From DASTFP01 sp963816855 (lineage in GTDB: Bacteria > Verrucomicrobiota > Verrucomicrobiia > Chthoniobacterales > Terrimicrobiaceae), in assembly GCA_963816855.1 (NCBI GenBank), contig CAWFMA010000012.1, forward strand, positions 1 to 64,000: DNA of 64,000 nt, written 5' to 3'. Below the pieces are notes generated by a model, which saw only the letters and a list, made by a program, of their open reading frames with translations, did no database searches and was not told the DNA's origin. Position numbers and translations under genes: made by a program. Positions 8,760 through 17,615 of this stretch are shown piece by piece; the first letter of the stretch is position 1; every line of letters starts with the position of its first letter.

Positions 8760-9729
8760 CGCGGTGGAATGCGACAGCGCCCGCGACCGCACGACTGCAC
8801 TTTGCCTGCTGCCGCAAGCGAGTCGAGCGCCCGCTGCACGGTGCGCTGGCTCGTTCCAAGGGCAAGCGCAAGGGCCGAGCTCGACCACGATTCACCGTCG
8901 GCGAGGAAGGCGAGCACCCCCGCATGCTGCTCCTCCACGGGCCCTGCCAGGACGACGACCTCGCGAGAGCGGCGCGGCGCCAGCGCAAAACCTCGCTTCG
9001 TCGCGCTCACGCCGGCCAGCGTCCGAAGCACCCCACGAAGCCGCCCGACTTCGACTCGCAACCGCGCGCGATGCGATTCATCGGCGCGCTTCGATCCGAA
9101 GGCGCGCGCGACGAGCGTGTCCCTCGACACGTCTCCCGGCCACGCTTCGCCCAGCGCACGTGCGAGCGCGAACAACACCGGACGCCTGGCCAGCGAGACC
9201 AGCTTGCCGGAGTCACGCACGACGTAACGGCAAGCGTCCACCACGAATGCTTTCGACGCCAGCAACGCTTCGACCTCCTCGAGTAGGAGAACTCGCTCCT
9301 CGCCACCCGCAATCAAGCGCGCTGCGGGCGTGTTCAGGACCAGGAATGCGTTTTCGACTTCCGCCGTCAGGGCCGGGATGCGTGCGTGGCGCGCCGCGCG
9401 TTCGGCCCGAGCGAGCGCAGCGCGCGCCGCCTTCGTGCGCAGACGCCGCATCGCGATCCCCGCGACCACCAGTTCGTGGGCGGTCCTCAATGCGGCAGGA
9501 AAGGGCGCGGGTCGAGCTTGGGAAGCCTACCCTCCGCCTCGCCGATGCGCCCGATCAGGAGCAGGCGCCGCACCTCGAGATACCGCTCGAACGAGATCGC
9601 CGAGCTGCGCCATCGCGATGCCTCGAAGCGCGAAAGCCGGCGCGTCGTCGCGCAGGGCGACCGGCTTCAATGTACCGAGGGATCACGCGCTGCAAACGCC
9701 CGCGCCGCAGCAGTGATCAACGAGTCCAT
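8760..9729 (-). pseudogene. Degraded HTH transcriptional regulator of a proteobacterial type
   Basis: A minus-strand gene starting at ATG 9729 (MDSLITAAARAFAARDPS) is broken by an early TGA, an internal deletion and frameshifts. The frame resumes with VALRDDAPAFALRGIAMAQL, ERYLEVRRLLLIGR, then RTAHELVVAGIAMRRL and a long alanine/arginine-rich repeat region. It ends in a winged-helix segment LALALGTSQRTVQRALDSL. The extremely G+C-rich, Ala/Arg-rich coding differs from the neighbours and resembles regulators I associate with Proteobacteria, so a transferred and then decayed gene is likely. The C-terminus is also shifted out of frame near 8765. Confidence 0.6.
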
Positions 9730-9796
9730 CGGAATCCCGTCACACTTGTAACTCCCATCGTTCGATACCCGGCGCTAAATTTATCTCAAATAATAT

Positions 9797-10249
9797 ATGA
9801 CCACAATAACCACACCCTTCTCAGGCGGATGCCCTTGCGGCGCGATTCGCTACGAATCCACAGCAGAACCGGTTATGATGCTTCACTGTCACTGTCGAGA
9901 TTGCCAGCAATCCAGCGGAGGTCCGTTTTCGTCTTTCGTCATCGTACCGACGGAAGATTTCAAGCTCTTGCAAGGCTCACTACGCTTCCATGCCTCGCCC
10001 AGTGAGATGGGTGGCAAGACCCGTCGGGGCTTTTGCCCTGACTGCGGCTCGCCGATCGTGGTCAAGCCCGACTCAGTCCCCCAATTTGTCGCGATCAGAA
10101 CTGCGAGCTTGGATGATCCGAGTTGGTTCAACCCGCAAGTGGATGTGTGGACATCAGACGCGCACCCGTGGGACCAAATGAATCCCGCGTTGCCAAAGTT
10201 TGAAAAGTATCCCCCGTCTGGAGATTCAGCAGACCCGGCCGCACCTTAA
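9797..10249 (+). CDS. GFA-family zinc protein
   Basis: A 150-residue protein of the GFA / CENP-V family. Zinc-binding motifs are all present: GCPCGAIRY (residues 10-18), CHCRDCQ (about 31-37) and FCPDCGSP (about 78-85). The founding member was described as glutathione-dependent formaldehyde-activating, but most homologues have no proven activity and that role is doubtful here. The ATG at 9797 lacks a clear ribosome-binding site. It precedes DUF899 and DUF2182 genes on the same strand, separated by 68 and 15 bp, so the three could form one transcript. The protein is probably cytoplasmic. Confidence 0.85.
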   Translation: MTTITTPFSGGCPCGAIRYESTAEPVMMLHCHCRDCQQSSGGPFSSFVIVPTEDFKLLQGSLRFHASPSEMGGKTRRGFCPDCGSPIVVKPDSVPQFVAIRTASLDDPSWFNPQVDVWTSDAHPWDQMNPALPKFEKYPPSGDSADPAAP

Positions 10250-10317
10250 CAAGCCAGCAAATTCCTTTCGAAAATCTAAACTAAGAACGTGGCAACAATA
10301 AAAGAAAGGAGAACATT

Positions 10318-11070
10318 ATGCCGAAAATCAAAACCGTCCGCGGAATAGAAAACCGTAAGGTCGTGTCCCAAAAAGAATGGCTTGTCGTCCGCAAGAAACT
10401 TCTGGTTAATGAAAAGAAGTTCTCGAAACTGCGCGACGAATTGAACCTTCAACGTCGCAAGCTGCCTTGGGTCAAGGTCGAAAAGGAGTACGTTTTCGAT
10501 GGGCCGATGGGCAAGGTGACGCTCGCTGATTTGTTCTGCGGCAAGAGCCAGCTCATTCTTTATCACTTCATGTTCGGTCCGGGCTGGAAAGAAGGCTGTC
10601 CGCATTGCTCGTTCTGGGCGGACCACTACGACAGTGTGAACATTCACCTCGGCCAGCGTGATACGACGTTTGCGGTTGTCTCCCGCGCTCCCCTGGAGGA
10701 AATCGAGCCGTTCAAGAAGCGCATGGGTTGGTGGTTCAAATGGGTTTCCTCGAACGAGACTGATTTCAATTTTGATTTCAACGTCTCGTTCACGCCGGAG
10801 CAAATCAAGAACGGCACGCTGCCCTACAACTACGGCAAACTAAAAATGAAGATTGATGAAAAGGAAGGCGTTAGCGCGTTTTACAAGGACAAGAACGGCG
10901 ACATTTACCACACCTACTCGTCTTATGAGCGCGGGATTGACCTGATGAACACCACCTACAACTTCCTCGACCTGACCGCCAAAGGCCGTGACGAAAACCC
11001 CGACACCCCGCAGGATTGGGTGCGTTATCACGACAAATACAAAGGCGCGTCAAAAGACTGCTGCGCTTGA
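10318..11070 (+). CDS. DUF899 thioredoxin-like protein
   Basis: A complete 250-residue DUF899 protein with a Shine-Dalgarno GGAG seven bases before the ATG. Diagnostic segments are VSQKEWLVVRKKLL near the N-terminus, DLFCGKSQLILYHFMFGPGW (about 75-94), the redox-like CPHCSFW, WWFKWVSSNETDFNFDF and YHTYSSYERGIDL. The family adopts a thioredoxin-like fold and is predicted to be an oxidoreductase, but no substrate is known. The terminal CCA is unusual. It sits between GFA and DUF2182, two families with metal or cysteine chemistry. Confidence 0.88.
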   Translation: MPKIKTVRGIENRKVVSQKEWLVVRKKLLVNEKKFSKLRDELNLQRRKLPWVKVEKEYVFDGPMGKVTLADLFCGKSQLILYHFMFGPGWKEGCPHCSFWADHYDSVNIHLGQRDTTFAVVSRAPLEEIEPFKKRMGWWFKWVSSNETDFNFDFNVSFTPEQIKNGTLPYNYGKLKMKIDEKEGVSAFYKDKNGDIYHTYSSYERGIDLMNTTYNFLDLTAKGRDENPDTPQDWVRYHDKYKGASKDCCA

Positions 11071-11085
11071 ACGCCCGGCAGGCAT

Positions 11086-11862
11086 ATGGCGGACCAACTG
11101 CAACATAAAAAGTCAGCCGGCTGCGATGAAACCATGCTGCCGGCTGAATTTATCGCGGTTTGTGTCCTTGCGTTTGTCGCCGGCGTGTCAGCAACAGCTT
11201 ATTTCTGTCGCTCCATGTGCTGCGAAATGGAAATGCCCGGCGGCTGGACGATGTCAATGATGTGGATGCGAATGCCTGGCCAGACCTGGTTCGCGTCGTC
11301 CATAAATTTCTTGTTCATGTGGCTGGCAATGATGGTGGCAATGATGATGCCGTCTGCGCTGCCGATGTTTCTAAAAACAAGGCGCCAGTGGGCCTCCCTT
11401 TGCTACATGGCGTCCGGATACTTCGCAATTTGGCTCGCAGCCGGTGTTGGAGTTTATGCGCTCGGCGTGGCGTTTGCGGCCGCCGCGATGCGGTCGCAAC
11501 TGTTTAGTCGCGCCGTTCCCTTGCTTGCGGGGGCATTGTTGATCGGCGCCGGAGCAATTCAGTTCACGCGCTGGAAAATGAGGCATCTGTTGCGCTGCCG
11601 CTCACCATTTGGATGCGCCATTTCATGCCCCCAACATGAAACAAGTTTTTGGCTTGGCTGCAAACAAGGTGCGGCGTGTTGTGTCTGCTGCGCCGCGCCG
11701 ATGACGATTCAACTCGCTCTGGGAATCATGAATCCGCTCGTGATGATTGTCGTCGCGATTGTCATTGCTGCGGAAAAGCTTCTTCCGCGACCTGCCATCA
11801 TCGCACGGCTCGTTGGCATTTCGGCAATCATCGCGTCGCGTCCTTTTGTGTGGTTTTTCTGA
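11086..11862 (+). CDS. DUF2182 integral membrane protein
   Basis: A 258-residue multispanning membrane protein. The family signature WLAMMVAMMMPSALPMFL lies at about residues 77-94, and about six hydrophobic segments are visible. A Cys/Met-rich loop (RSMCCEMEMPGGWTM) and the later CKQGAACCVCCAAP suggest metal binding, in line with the family's label as predicted metal-binding membrane proteins. It starts 15 bp after the DUF899 gene, and ATG 11134 is a possible alternative start. The group II intron lies 60 bp downstream of its stop and so spares the gene. Confidence 0.8.
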   Translation: MADQLQHKKSAGCDETMLPAEFIAVCVLAFVAGVSATAYFCRSMCCEMEMPGGWTMSMMWMRMPGQTWFASSINFLFMWLAMMVAMMMPSALPMFLKTRRQWASLCYMASGYFAIWLAAGVGVYALGVAFAAAAMRSQLFSRAVPLLAGALLIGAGAIQFTRWKMRHLLRCRSPFGCAISCPQHETSFWLGCKQGAACCVCCAAPMTIQLALGIMNPLVMIVVAIVIAAEKLLPRPAIIARLVGISAIIASRPFVWFF

Positions 11863-11922
11863 AACATGTGGGCTAATCCTGAAGTTTCGTTTCGGCGAAG
11901 CCCGGAATGAAACTGATTGTTG

Positions 11923-13820
11923 GTGCGCCCGGCAGGGCGCACGTACTTGGGGGTTAAAGTCCCCCGCACACCCGGTAAGGGGAAGTGCTAGCCGAGGGCA
12001 AGGGCGTCCGTCGCGAGGCGGAGTCTGAAGGAAGCCGTAGGCAAAACGTTGCACCGATGAACAAGAATCGCATACGAGGCACAGAGATTGAGATGAGGCG
12101 GCCAACTGCGCTGAAGTCCGATACTTACACGGATGGTCTCTATGTATATGCGGCGGTGATAAGCGTGGAGGTGCGTGTGCATTACCCGGGGAGATCTGCG
12201 AGGCTGCGCGAGAGCGCAACTGCGACCGAGAGGTGGCGGGAAGGCTTCTCAGAGGTCAGCAGAGGGCATAGTAAAGCCTGGCGACAGGCCGAAGGCCCAA
12301 AGGTGAAGTGAGGCGGATTCGCCGTTGTGTCGATGGAGGAAGCAGACGCAGAGAAGAAGGCTGAGATGCCGGAGCTCGACCTGTGGGGCAGCGGGCGGAA
12401 CTCGCAAGGACACCGGTCAAAGAGCGCGTCAAACGCCACGGTCGCGACGGGAACGAAGAACGCCGCAGGCGAGGCGACGATGGAAGCCGTTGTCGCCCGA
12501 GAGAACATGCTGCGAGCATTGCGAGCAGTGGAGCGCAACGCGGGGGCGGCCGGGGTCGATGGGATGACCACGGAAGAACTGCGAGGCTATCTACGCGCGC
12601 AATGGGAACAGCTCAAGAGGCAACTCCTGGAAGGGACCTATCAGCCGCAGCCTGTGCGGCGGGTGGATATCCCAAAGCTGGGGGGAGGGACGAGAATGCT
12701 GGGTATTCCGACGGTCGTGGACCGTCTGATCCAGCAGGCAATGCATCAAGTGATGAGCCCGGTCTGGGAACCGGACTTCTCCAACCATAGTTACGGGTTT
12801 CGGCCCGGACGAGGAGCGCATCAGGCGGTGGAAGCCGCCAGGGCTCACGTCGAGTCGGGACGCCGCTGGGTGGTCGATATCGACCTGGAGAAGTTTTTCG
12901 ACAGGGTCAACCACGACGTGCTGATGGCGCGGGTGGCGCGCAGGATCAAGGACAAGCGGATGCTTAGATTGATCCGGCGATATCTGCAAAGCGGGATCAT
13001 GGAAGGAGGACTCGCGCAGCCGCGGGAGGAAGGTACGCCGCAAGGCGGACCGCTTTCCCCGTTGCTCAGTAACATCCTGCTGGACGATCTCGACAAGGAA
13101 CTGGAAAGGCGGAGCCATTGCTTCTGCCGGTATGCCGACGACTGTAACATCTACGTGAGAACTCGGCAGGCCGGTGAACGGGTGATAGCCTCGCTCAAGC
13201 GGTATCTGGAAAAGAAGCTGCGGCTTAAGGTCAATGAGGCTAAGAGCCGGGTGGACCGTCCGTGGAACTGCAAGTTTCTTGGCTACAGCATGACGATGCA
13301 ACGCAGGCCGCGCTTGCAAGCAGCGGCCCAATCGGTGGAACGCTTTAAGGTAAAAGCCCGGCAGCTCTTCCGGCAGGGGCGGGGCCGCAACTTGAATCGC
13401 TTCATTGTGGAGGATCTCAACCCGCTTCTTCGCGGGTGGGCCAACTACTATAGGAAAGCTACGACTTCGAATCTTTTCGCGGACCTCGACCGTTGGATAC
13501 GGCGCAAACTGCGTTGCCTGATCTGGCGGCGCTGGGCACGGATTCGCACCCGTGCGCGGCAGCTCATCAAGCTGGGGTTTACGGAGAGGAAAGCGTGGTG
13601 CTGTGCCCGCAGTGGACGCGGCCCGTGGTGGAACGCTGGGTCCTCACACATGAACGCCGCGTATCCCAACGCCGCCTTCGAGCGGATTGGTCTCATCTCC
13701 ATCGTGGCAACCGTTCGAGCTTCTGCCTGAATATCATCACTATCACCAACCGCCGTGATACGGAACCGTACGTCCGGTGGTATGGGAGGACGGCGGGGGT
13801 AACCCCGCCTCCTACCCGAT
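11923..13820 (+). mobile_element. Group II intron with reverse transcriptase
   Basis: The 5' end begins GTGCGCCCGGCAGGGCGC, a typical group II start, and about 400 bp of structured leader precede the maturase ORF. Downstream of the ORF a domain V-like sequence (CGGAACCGTACGTCCGG region, 13758-13780) leads to a G+C-rich final stem and the terminal CCTACCCGAT, after which the flank resumes at 13821. Overall length is about 1.9 kb. The flanks joined would read ATTGTTG then AACAAGCC, outside any gene. Boundaries come from pattern resemblance, not from an empty-site comparison. Confidence 0.85.
12333..13730 (+). CDS. ltrA: Group II intron-encoded reverse transcriptase/maturase
   Basis: A 465-residue maturase, complete in frame. 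The RT fingers and palm are visible: AGVDGMTTEELRG, VRRVDIPKLGGGTRMLGIPT, FSNHSYGFRPGRGAHQA, VDIDLEKFFDRVNHD, GTPQGGPLSPLLSNILL and the catalytic CRYADDCNIY (YADD). Domain X follows with LNPLLRGWANYYRKAT, then a basic tail ending GPWWNAGSSHMNAAYPN. No HNH endonuclease is present, so retrohoming would depend on replication-fork or single-stranded targets. ATG 12333 is chosen; GTG 12327 is possible. An N-terminal extension of about 50 low-complexity residues precedes the RT core. It could still be active. Confidence 0.9.
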   Translation: MEEADAEKKAEMPELDLWGSGRNSQGHRSKSASNATVATGTKNAAGEATMEAVVARENMLRALRAVERNAGAAGVDGMTTEELRGYLRAQWEQLKRQLLEGTYQPQPVRRVDIPKLGGGTRMLGIPTVVDRLIQQAMHQVMSPVWEPDFSNHSYGFRPGRGAHQAVEAARAHVESGRRWVVDIDLEKFFDRVNHDVLMARVARRIKDKRMLRLIRRYLQSGIMEGGLAQPREEGTPQGGPLSPLLSNILLDDLDKELERRSHCFCRYADDCNIYVRTRQAGERVIASLKRYLEKKLRLKVNEAKSRVDRPWNCKFLGYSMTMQRRPRLQAAAQSVERFKVKARQLFRQGRGRNLNRFIVEDLNPLLRGWANYYRKATTSNLFADLDRWIRRKLRCLIWRRWARIRTRARQLIKLGFTERKAWCCARSGRGPWWNAGSSHMNAAYPNAAFERIGLISIVATVRASA

Positions 13821-14233
13821 AACAAGCCCGCCGTGAAATGTCAGGGGCGGCTTTTAGCGGAAAGCTTTCTGCCCTTTATTCAAGCGGCTTGACGGATGAG
13901 AGAGGGGGAACGAGCGGTTGGAAGCGCGGCAGGCACCTCGGTAGTCCGACGCGGAGGCGCGGAACCACCGAGCTTGTACACTAATGCCAGGGTGAGAAGG
14001 ACTGTGGACGACAGGCAGCGCACTCCGAATCATAATGGGCATTATTCGGGAGATTCAGATACAAAGGGTTTTGCTCCGCATGAGGCGGCTGCAAGGCGTC
14101 TTACTGTTGGAATCGGTCTCATGCGGCGGCCTTGAGGACCACCTGGCACAATGGCGGGCCGCGTCGGGGCGCGATCCTTGCAATCTGGGTGAGCAGGCCG
14201 TTGCAGAACGGACAGCGCGGCTGTTACGATCTT
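13821..14233. other. Non-coding flank of the intron
   Basis: No recognised gene. The intron target flank is followed by sequence with several short open frames on both strands and no family resemblance. The end of the stretch leads into the frameshifted gene at 14234. Confidence 0.3.
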
Positions 14234-14645
14234 ATGGTGTTTGAGCCAAGCGTTGCACCTCGGGACCGAGCGGAGTTTAAGCGCTGGCACCGATCAATAA
14301 ACGCGATGGTCAGAAGGTGACAGCTGCAACGATCCTGCTGTATCAAGTCCAGCTTTGCAGCAGTGGTTTACCGAGATCATCGAAAAATTTCCGCCGTTGA
14401 ACGGCCCCCTCGTAACGGGTTTGTCTGACTCAACGGTCAACGATCACTGCATCGGACGATACGTCGTTTACTCTGCGTTTACATCGTCGCAGGGCGAGAG
14501 CGGTTACCATACGGCGAAGGCTCTCGCCCGAAAACATGGTGTGGGATTCTATGCGTGCAGCGAACCAGGCGGAGAGTTACTGTTTCCAGAAAGCCCAGAG
14601 TGGCAGCGAGACCAATGGAGAGCCCAACAACAGCCTCAAGAGTGA
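14234..14645 (+). pseudogene. Small conserved hypothetical protein, frameshifted
   Basis: Two frames together match one small conserved family. The first reads YDLMVFEPSVAPRDRAEFKRW up to about 14295. The second, from about 14301, reads GDSCNDPAVSSPALQQWF, FPPLNGPLV, then CIGRYVVYSAF and ALARKHGVGFYACSEPGGEL to TGA 14645. I recall family members beginning MxYDLMVF and ending near a HGVGFFD motif, so one frameshift near 14300 breaks an otherwise full-length protein of about 135 residues. The function of the family is unknown. Such small genes are common cargo of integron cassettes, which fits the attC-like site downstream of the next gene. Confidence 0.6.
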
Positions 14646-14737
14646 CGCAACAAAGCCGCGCACCTTAGGCTGAGCGTTGTGCGTCTGCTTAGTTGCCCAC
14701 TCGCTGGATGGGCACTTGAAATACTGAAGGCAGTGGC

Positions 14738-15283
14738 ATGAAGCAAGCACAGAAAGCGACGACTCGGTTCCCGCTTGAGTCGGATCTCGGAGCTGACAAC
14801 ATCAAGCGACTCTCGGACTTGATCAACGAGGTCTATGACGACGCTGAATCGGGAATGTGGAAGCGAAAGGGCACTCGGACCAATCCCGCCGAGGTCGAGC
14901 GCCTTCTTCGCGCTCAAGCGCTGATCCTGGCCGAGATCGACGGCGTGCTCGTTGGGTCGGTGAACGTCAAGCTCATGAGCGATGGAGTCGGAGAGTTCGG
15001 CATGCTCGTCGCCGACCGCAAATACCGCGGCGAAGGCATCGGATCGGCATTGGTCAAACACGCTGAGAAGTGGGCCCGCGAACACGCATCTCACACAATG
15101 CGCCTTGAGATACTCACTCCCCGCCATTGGACACATCCGAGCAAGAATTTTCTGAAACAGTGGTACTCCAGGATTGGGTACGCGCCCCAAACTACCGAAC
15201 CGTTCGAATCAATGTACCCGGAGTTAGTGCCCGAACTGGCAACGGAGTGCGACTTCACCGTGTGGCACAAATCCTTGGCCTGA
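14738..15283 (+). CDS. GNAT-family N-acetyltransferase
   Basis: A 181-residue acetyltransferase of the Gcn5-related superfamily. Motif A, the acetyl-CoA pyrophosphate loop, is clear at RKYRGEGIGSALVKHAEKW (about residues 94-112), preceded by the beta-strand FGMLVAD and followed by MRLEILTP and a terminal region WYSRIGYAPQTTEPF typical of the fold. It would transfer an acetyl group from acetyl-CoA to an amine, and the substrate cannot be read from sequence. A purine-rich GAAGGCAG lies just before ATG 14738. The gene stands between two other small genes and ends about 60 bp before an attC-like palindrome, which suggests cassette origin. Confidence 0.85.
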   Translation: MKQAQKATTRFPLESDLGADNIKRLSDLINEVYDDAESGMWKRKGTRTNPAEVERLLRAQALILAEIDGVLVGSVNVKLMSDGVGEFGMLVADRKYRGEGIGSALVKHAEKWAREHASHTMRLEILTPRHWTHPSKNFLKQWYSRIGYAPQTTEPFESMYPELVPELATECDFTVWHKSLA

Positions 15284-15341
15284 CCAAGACGTTCGCCCAA
15301 TATCCAGCCGACCGCTTCGCGCTCGAGATCGTACTTTTTAG

Positions 15342-15388
15342 GGCTATTAACGCTTGCGGCGGGACGGTTGAGCGCCAAACCGTTAGGC
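15342..15388 (+). repeat. attC-like imperfect palindrome
   Basis: The segment begins GGCTATTAACG and ends CCGTTAGGC. Its two arms pair imperfectly (AACGCTTGCGGCG against the complement of CGCCAAACCGTT). The final GTTAGGC fits the R' core-site consensus GTTRRRY of integron attC sites, and TATTAAC fits RYYYAAC at six of seven positions. Placed about 60 bp after an acetyltransferase gene, it is where a cassette recombination site would be. No integron integrase is seen in the window. Confidence 0.3.
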
Positions 15389-15409
15389 CTCACTGTGCCT
15401 GCGGAAAGC

Positions 15410-15753
15410 TTAGAACCTGTAAAAAAATTACAAAGTGCCGCGTTGCTGCTGGGTTTTTTGGCTTGGCCAAGGCGTGAGGGCGGCGGCAATACCCGCAGCG
15501 GTGTTGCCGATGCTTTGCATCGTCCTGCGGGCTGCCTTCGGCAGGCTGTCTCCCTTCGGTCGGCTGTCCCGCCCGAGCAACGCAGGCCACGCCAAAAAAG
15601 ACACGCAACCCTGTGGGCGAGAGCAAGAAAGGCCGTCTGGCCGCGTTGCCCGCTCGGTTACAGTCCGCTGCGGGGATGCACCCTCGCGTGTGCCTTGCCA
15701 TACGGCCTTTCTTGCTCTCGTGCGGCGCTTTCTAATTTTTTCACAGGTTCTTA
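15410..15753. repeat. 344-bp palindromic MITE-like element with nested inverted repeats
   Basis: The ends are inverted repeats of about 33 bp: the left begins TTAGAACCTGTAAAAAAATT, and the right read on the minus strand begins TAAGAACCTGTGAAAAAATT, both continuing to a GCGCCGC-like motif. Inside, a second inverted pair of 21 bp (15621-15641 and 15697-15717, one mismatch) and several short hairpins with CTTCGG-type loops are visible. No protein-coding content is seen, so this is a non-autonomous element or structured repeat. Only this copy occurs in the window. Confidence 0.6.
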
Positions 15754-15783
15754 GGCGAGCGCTCGAGAGACAACGGAGAAAAG

Positions 15784-16022
15784 ATGAAGCCCATGTACTT
15801 CGACCTCACGGTTCGAGGTCTCGGTGAGGCGCGTATGTTCTTCGAGAGAGTGTTCGGATGGCGATTTGAGAAGTTACCTATGCCTTACGAGTCCTGCCGA
15901 ATCCAGGCGGCCCCGGGGGCGAACCAGGGATCGGCGGCGGAATCGGAGAGCTGAAAGACACGCCTACTGCAGGCGGGAGGCCGATGACGCAGGTGACCGT
16001 ACCTGTTCCAAACTTTTGGACT
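15784..16022 (+). pseudogene. VOC (glyoxalase/bleomycin-resistance) protein, frameshifted and truncated
   Basis: From ATG 15784, preceded by CGGAG, the frame reads MKPMYFDLTVRGLGEARMFF, ERVFGWRFEKLP and SCRIQAAPG before running to a premature TGA at 15954. A neighbouring frame continues the family with GIGGGIGELKDTPTAGGRP and TQVTVPVPN up to about 16018, where the convergent cyclase gene begins. The first beta-alpha-beta module of a VOC domain is recognisable but the second module is missing. It therefore carries one frameshift plus a 3' truncation. The truncation point coincides with the end of the 16022-17038 gene, marking a rearrangement junction. Confidence 0.65.
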
Positions 16023-17038
16023 CAGCGTGTCCGCATGCCCGCGCTGGAATTCCATGTTAACGGCTTGTCGCTCTTCGGCATGGGCGCCTCTTTCGTCTCA
16101 GAAATCGTAATTCCGTACTTCCAATCCGCGGGACAGATCGCGATGTAGCGCGCATATCCGCCAGTTCCGCCTCCAAATTTCGGATAGCCGATCGACACGA
16201 GCGCACCTTTTTCTGGAACTTGATCAAGGTTTGCCACCCCTTCAGCCTGGGCGTAACCGTGGTGCATCAACCATTCCTCGCCTTCAAGCGTCGGAGTGCT
16301 GTCGGTATCGAGCGGCTCGTGGCCATGAAAAAGGATTTTCCTTTGCTCATGGAGAAACTTCAGCGCCGCCAAGCTGACGCCCGGGAACCGCTTCATCGTC
16401 GCCAGAGCGGGATCCGGCCAGCGCTTCGACCAGTCGGATCGAACAAACACGACGGATCCTTCTGGAATGCGCCCATGCTCCGCTTCCCAGTTTTCAATGT
16501 CGGCGACCTGGAGATGATAATTATCGTCTTTCTTGAGTTGTTCGACGATAGAGATCACCACAAGCGGTCGAACCGCAAATGTGGCCGGAATCTCGTCGAT
16601 CGCCGGGTACTCCGGAGCCCAATGGCCGGGTGGGTCTAATTGCGTGCCGAGCTGATCGGTGGCGAGCTCGTAACGAGTCGCTTCAAACCCGTCCTTGGCG
16701 AACATATATGGTTGATTCGTTTTCGGATTGATCGCAGGGGTAAACTTCGATTGACCGAATCCCGACCACACTGGAATCGAGGGCGTAATCGTATGCGTCA
16801 AATCCACATACTTGGCTTGCTTTAACTTCGACTCATAGAGGTCCCAAAGAGAGTCGTCTGCCGAAAGGTGCGTTCCTATGAGACAGCTCAGAAAGAACAG
16901 GAGGTGAAACCGCTTGCTGCATACCGGAAGCAACGCCTGATTTTTGTCTGCGCAAAACAATCGTGCCGGTTCGTCATTCTTCCTCACAATATGCGGATAA
17001 GCGACTTCCACGGTCTTCATGTGTGGCGACTCTGCCAC
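16022..17038 (-). CDS. Cyclase/kynurenine-formamidase family hydrolase, exported
   Basis: A metal-dependent hydrolase of the cyclase family (PF04199 type). The segments YVDLTHTITPSIPVW, LGTQLDPPGHW, GSVVFVRSDWSKRW and LMHHGYAQAEGVANLDQ follow the family layout. The usual HxGTHxDxPxH metal motif appears as DQLGTQLDPPGHW, so the His after GT is Gln; this variant may alter metal binding. A hydrophobic stretch HLLFFLSCLIGTHLSA at about residues 45-60 looks like a signal peptide, so the true start is probably near residue 36-40 (for example a TTG near 16933) rather than at 17038. The substrate is unknown. The last residues (AGMRTR) extend over the VOC remnant junction. Confidence 0.75.
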   Translation of the reverse strand: MAESPHMKTVEVAYPHIVRKNDEPARLFCADKNQALLPVCSKRFHLLFFLSCLIGTHLSADDSLWDLYESKLKQAKYVDLTHTITPSIPVWSGFGQSKFTPAINPKTNQPYMFAKDGFEATRYELATDQLGTQLDPPGHWAPEYPAIDEIPATFAVRPLVVISIVEQLKKDDNYHLQVADIENWEAEHGRIPEGSVVFVRSDWSKRWPDPALATMKRFPGVSLAALKFLHEQRKILFHGHEPLDTDSTPTLEGEEWLMHHGYAQAEGVANLDQVPEKGALVSIGYPKFGGGTGGYARYIAICPADWKYGITISETKEAPMPKSDKPLTWNSSAGMRTR

Positions 17039-17334
17039 AATAAAACCCCCACCTCAAGCCACGCCATCGCCCGCTAACCTGTCGCCTTTCCGGCTTGCGT
17101 GCACGCGTTCGTGGACTTTGCCGTCACTTACATGACGACCGAAATGCATGCTGACTGAATCGGACGTATACCGAGGATCGTTGGCAAATCGGACGAGTTT
17201 GGATCGGCGCGATGCCCTCATGGAAGGCAGTGTGTTCGCTGTTTAGTCACACTACCGATCAGATCACATTAGAGCGGGAAAGGAGTTATTTTCTGAATGA
17301 ATTTTTTGCGCGTCGCTTGTCGCAACGATTCGGG
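17039..17334. other. Intergenic stretch, nothing recognised
   Basis: Leader of the cyclase-family gene on one side and the end of a LysR remnant on the other. No gene, terminator or repeat is evident. Confidence 0.3.
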
Positions 17335-17544
17335 TTAGCGACCCGGTTCGGCTCGTGGGTCAAACAGACCGGTGATCACCAGTCTGCCCCCTTCTCCCTT
17401 TGCAACCGCCTGCGCCTGAGTGACAGCTCTTTGAGCGCTGGAGAGCGTCTGTCGTGCTCCGGTCAGAAAAACTCGACCGGCCTCAGTTAGAGAGACATTG
17501 AGACGGAGAGCAGCTCGCCGGAAGCTCACATCTTCAGCAACAGC
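17335..17544 (-). pseudogene. LysR-family regulator, N-terminal fragment with internal deletion
   Basis: The frame reads VAEDVSFRRAALRLNVS directly joined to LTEAGRVFLTGARQTLSSA and then QAVAKGEGGRLVITG. In intact LysR proteins the segment between RLNVS and LTEAG holds the recognition helix and wing (about 25-30 residues), and it is missing here. The effector-binding domain is also absent. This is a separate gene from the second LysR remnant at 18830-19590, because the linker region (GEGGRLVI against GETGELRI) occurs in both. IS630 copy 2 lies 71 bp away. Confidence 0.65.
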
Positions 17545-17615
17545 GGTGGAGGACTTTGCTGGTAGGCTAGTGCTAGTCCTGCCATGTCGACCAGAACCAA
17601 GGTTGCGGCTCTCTA

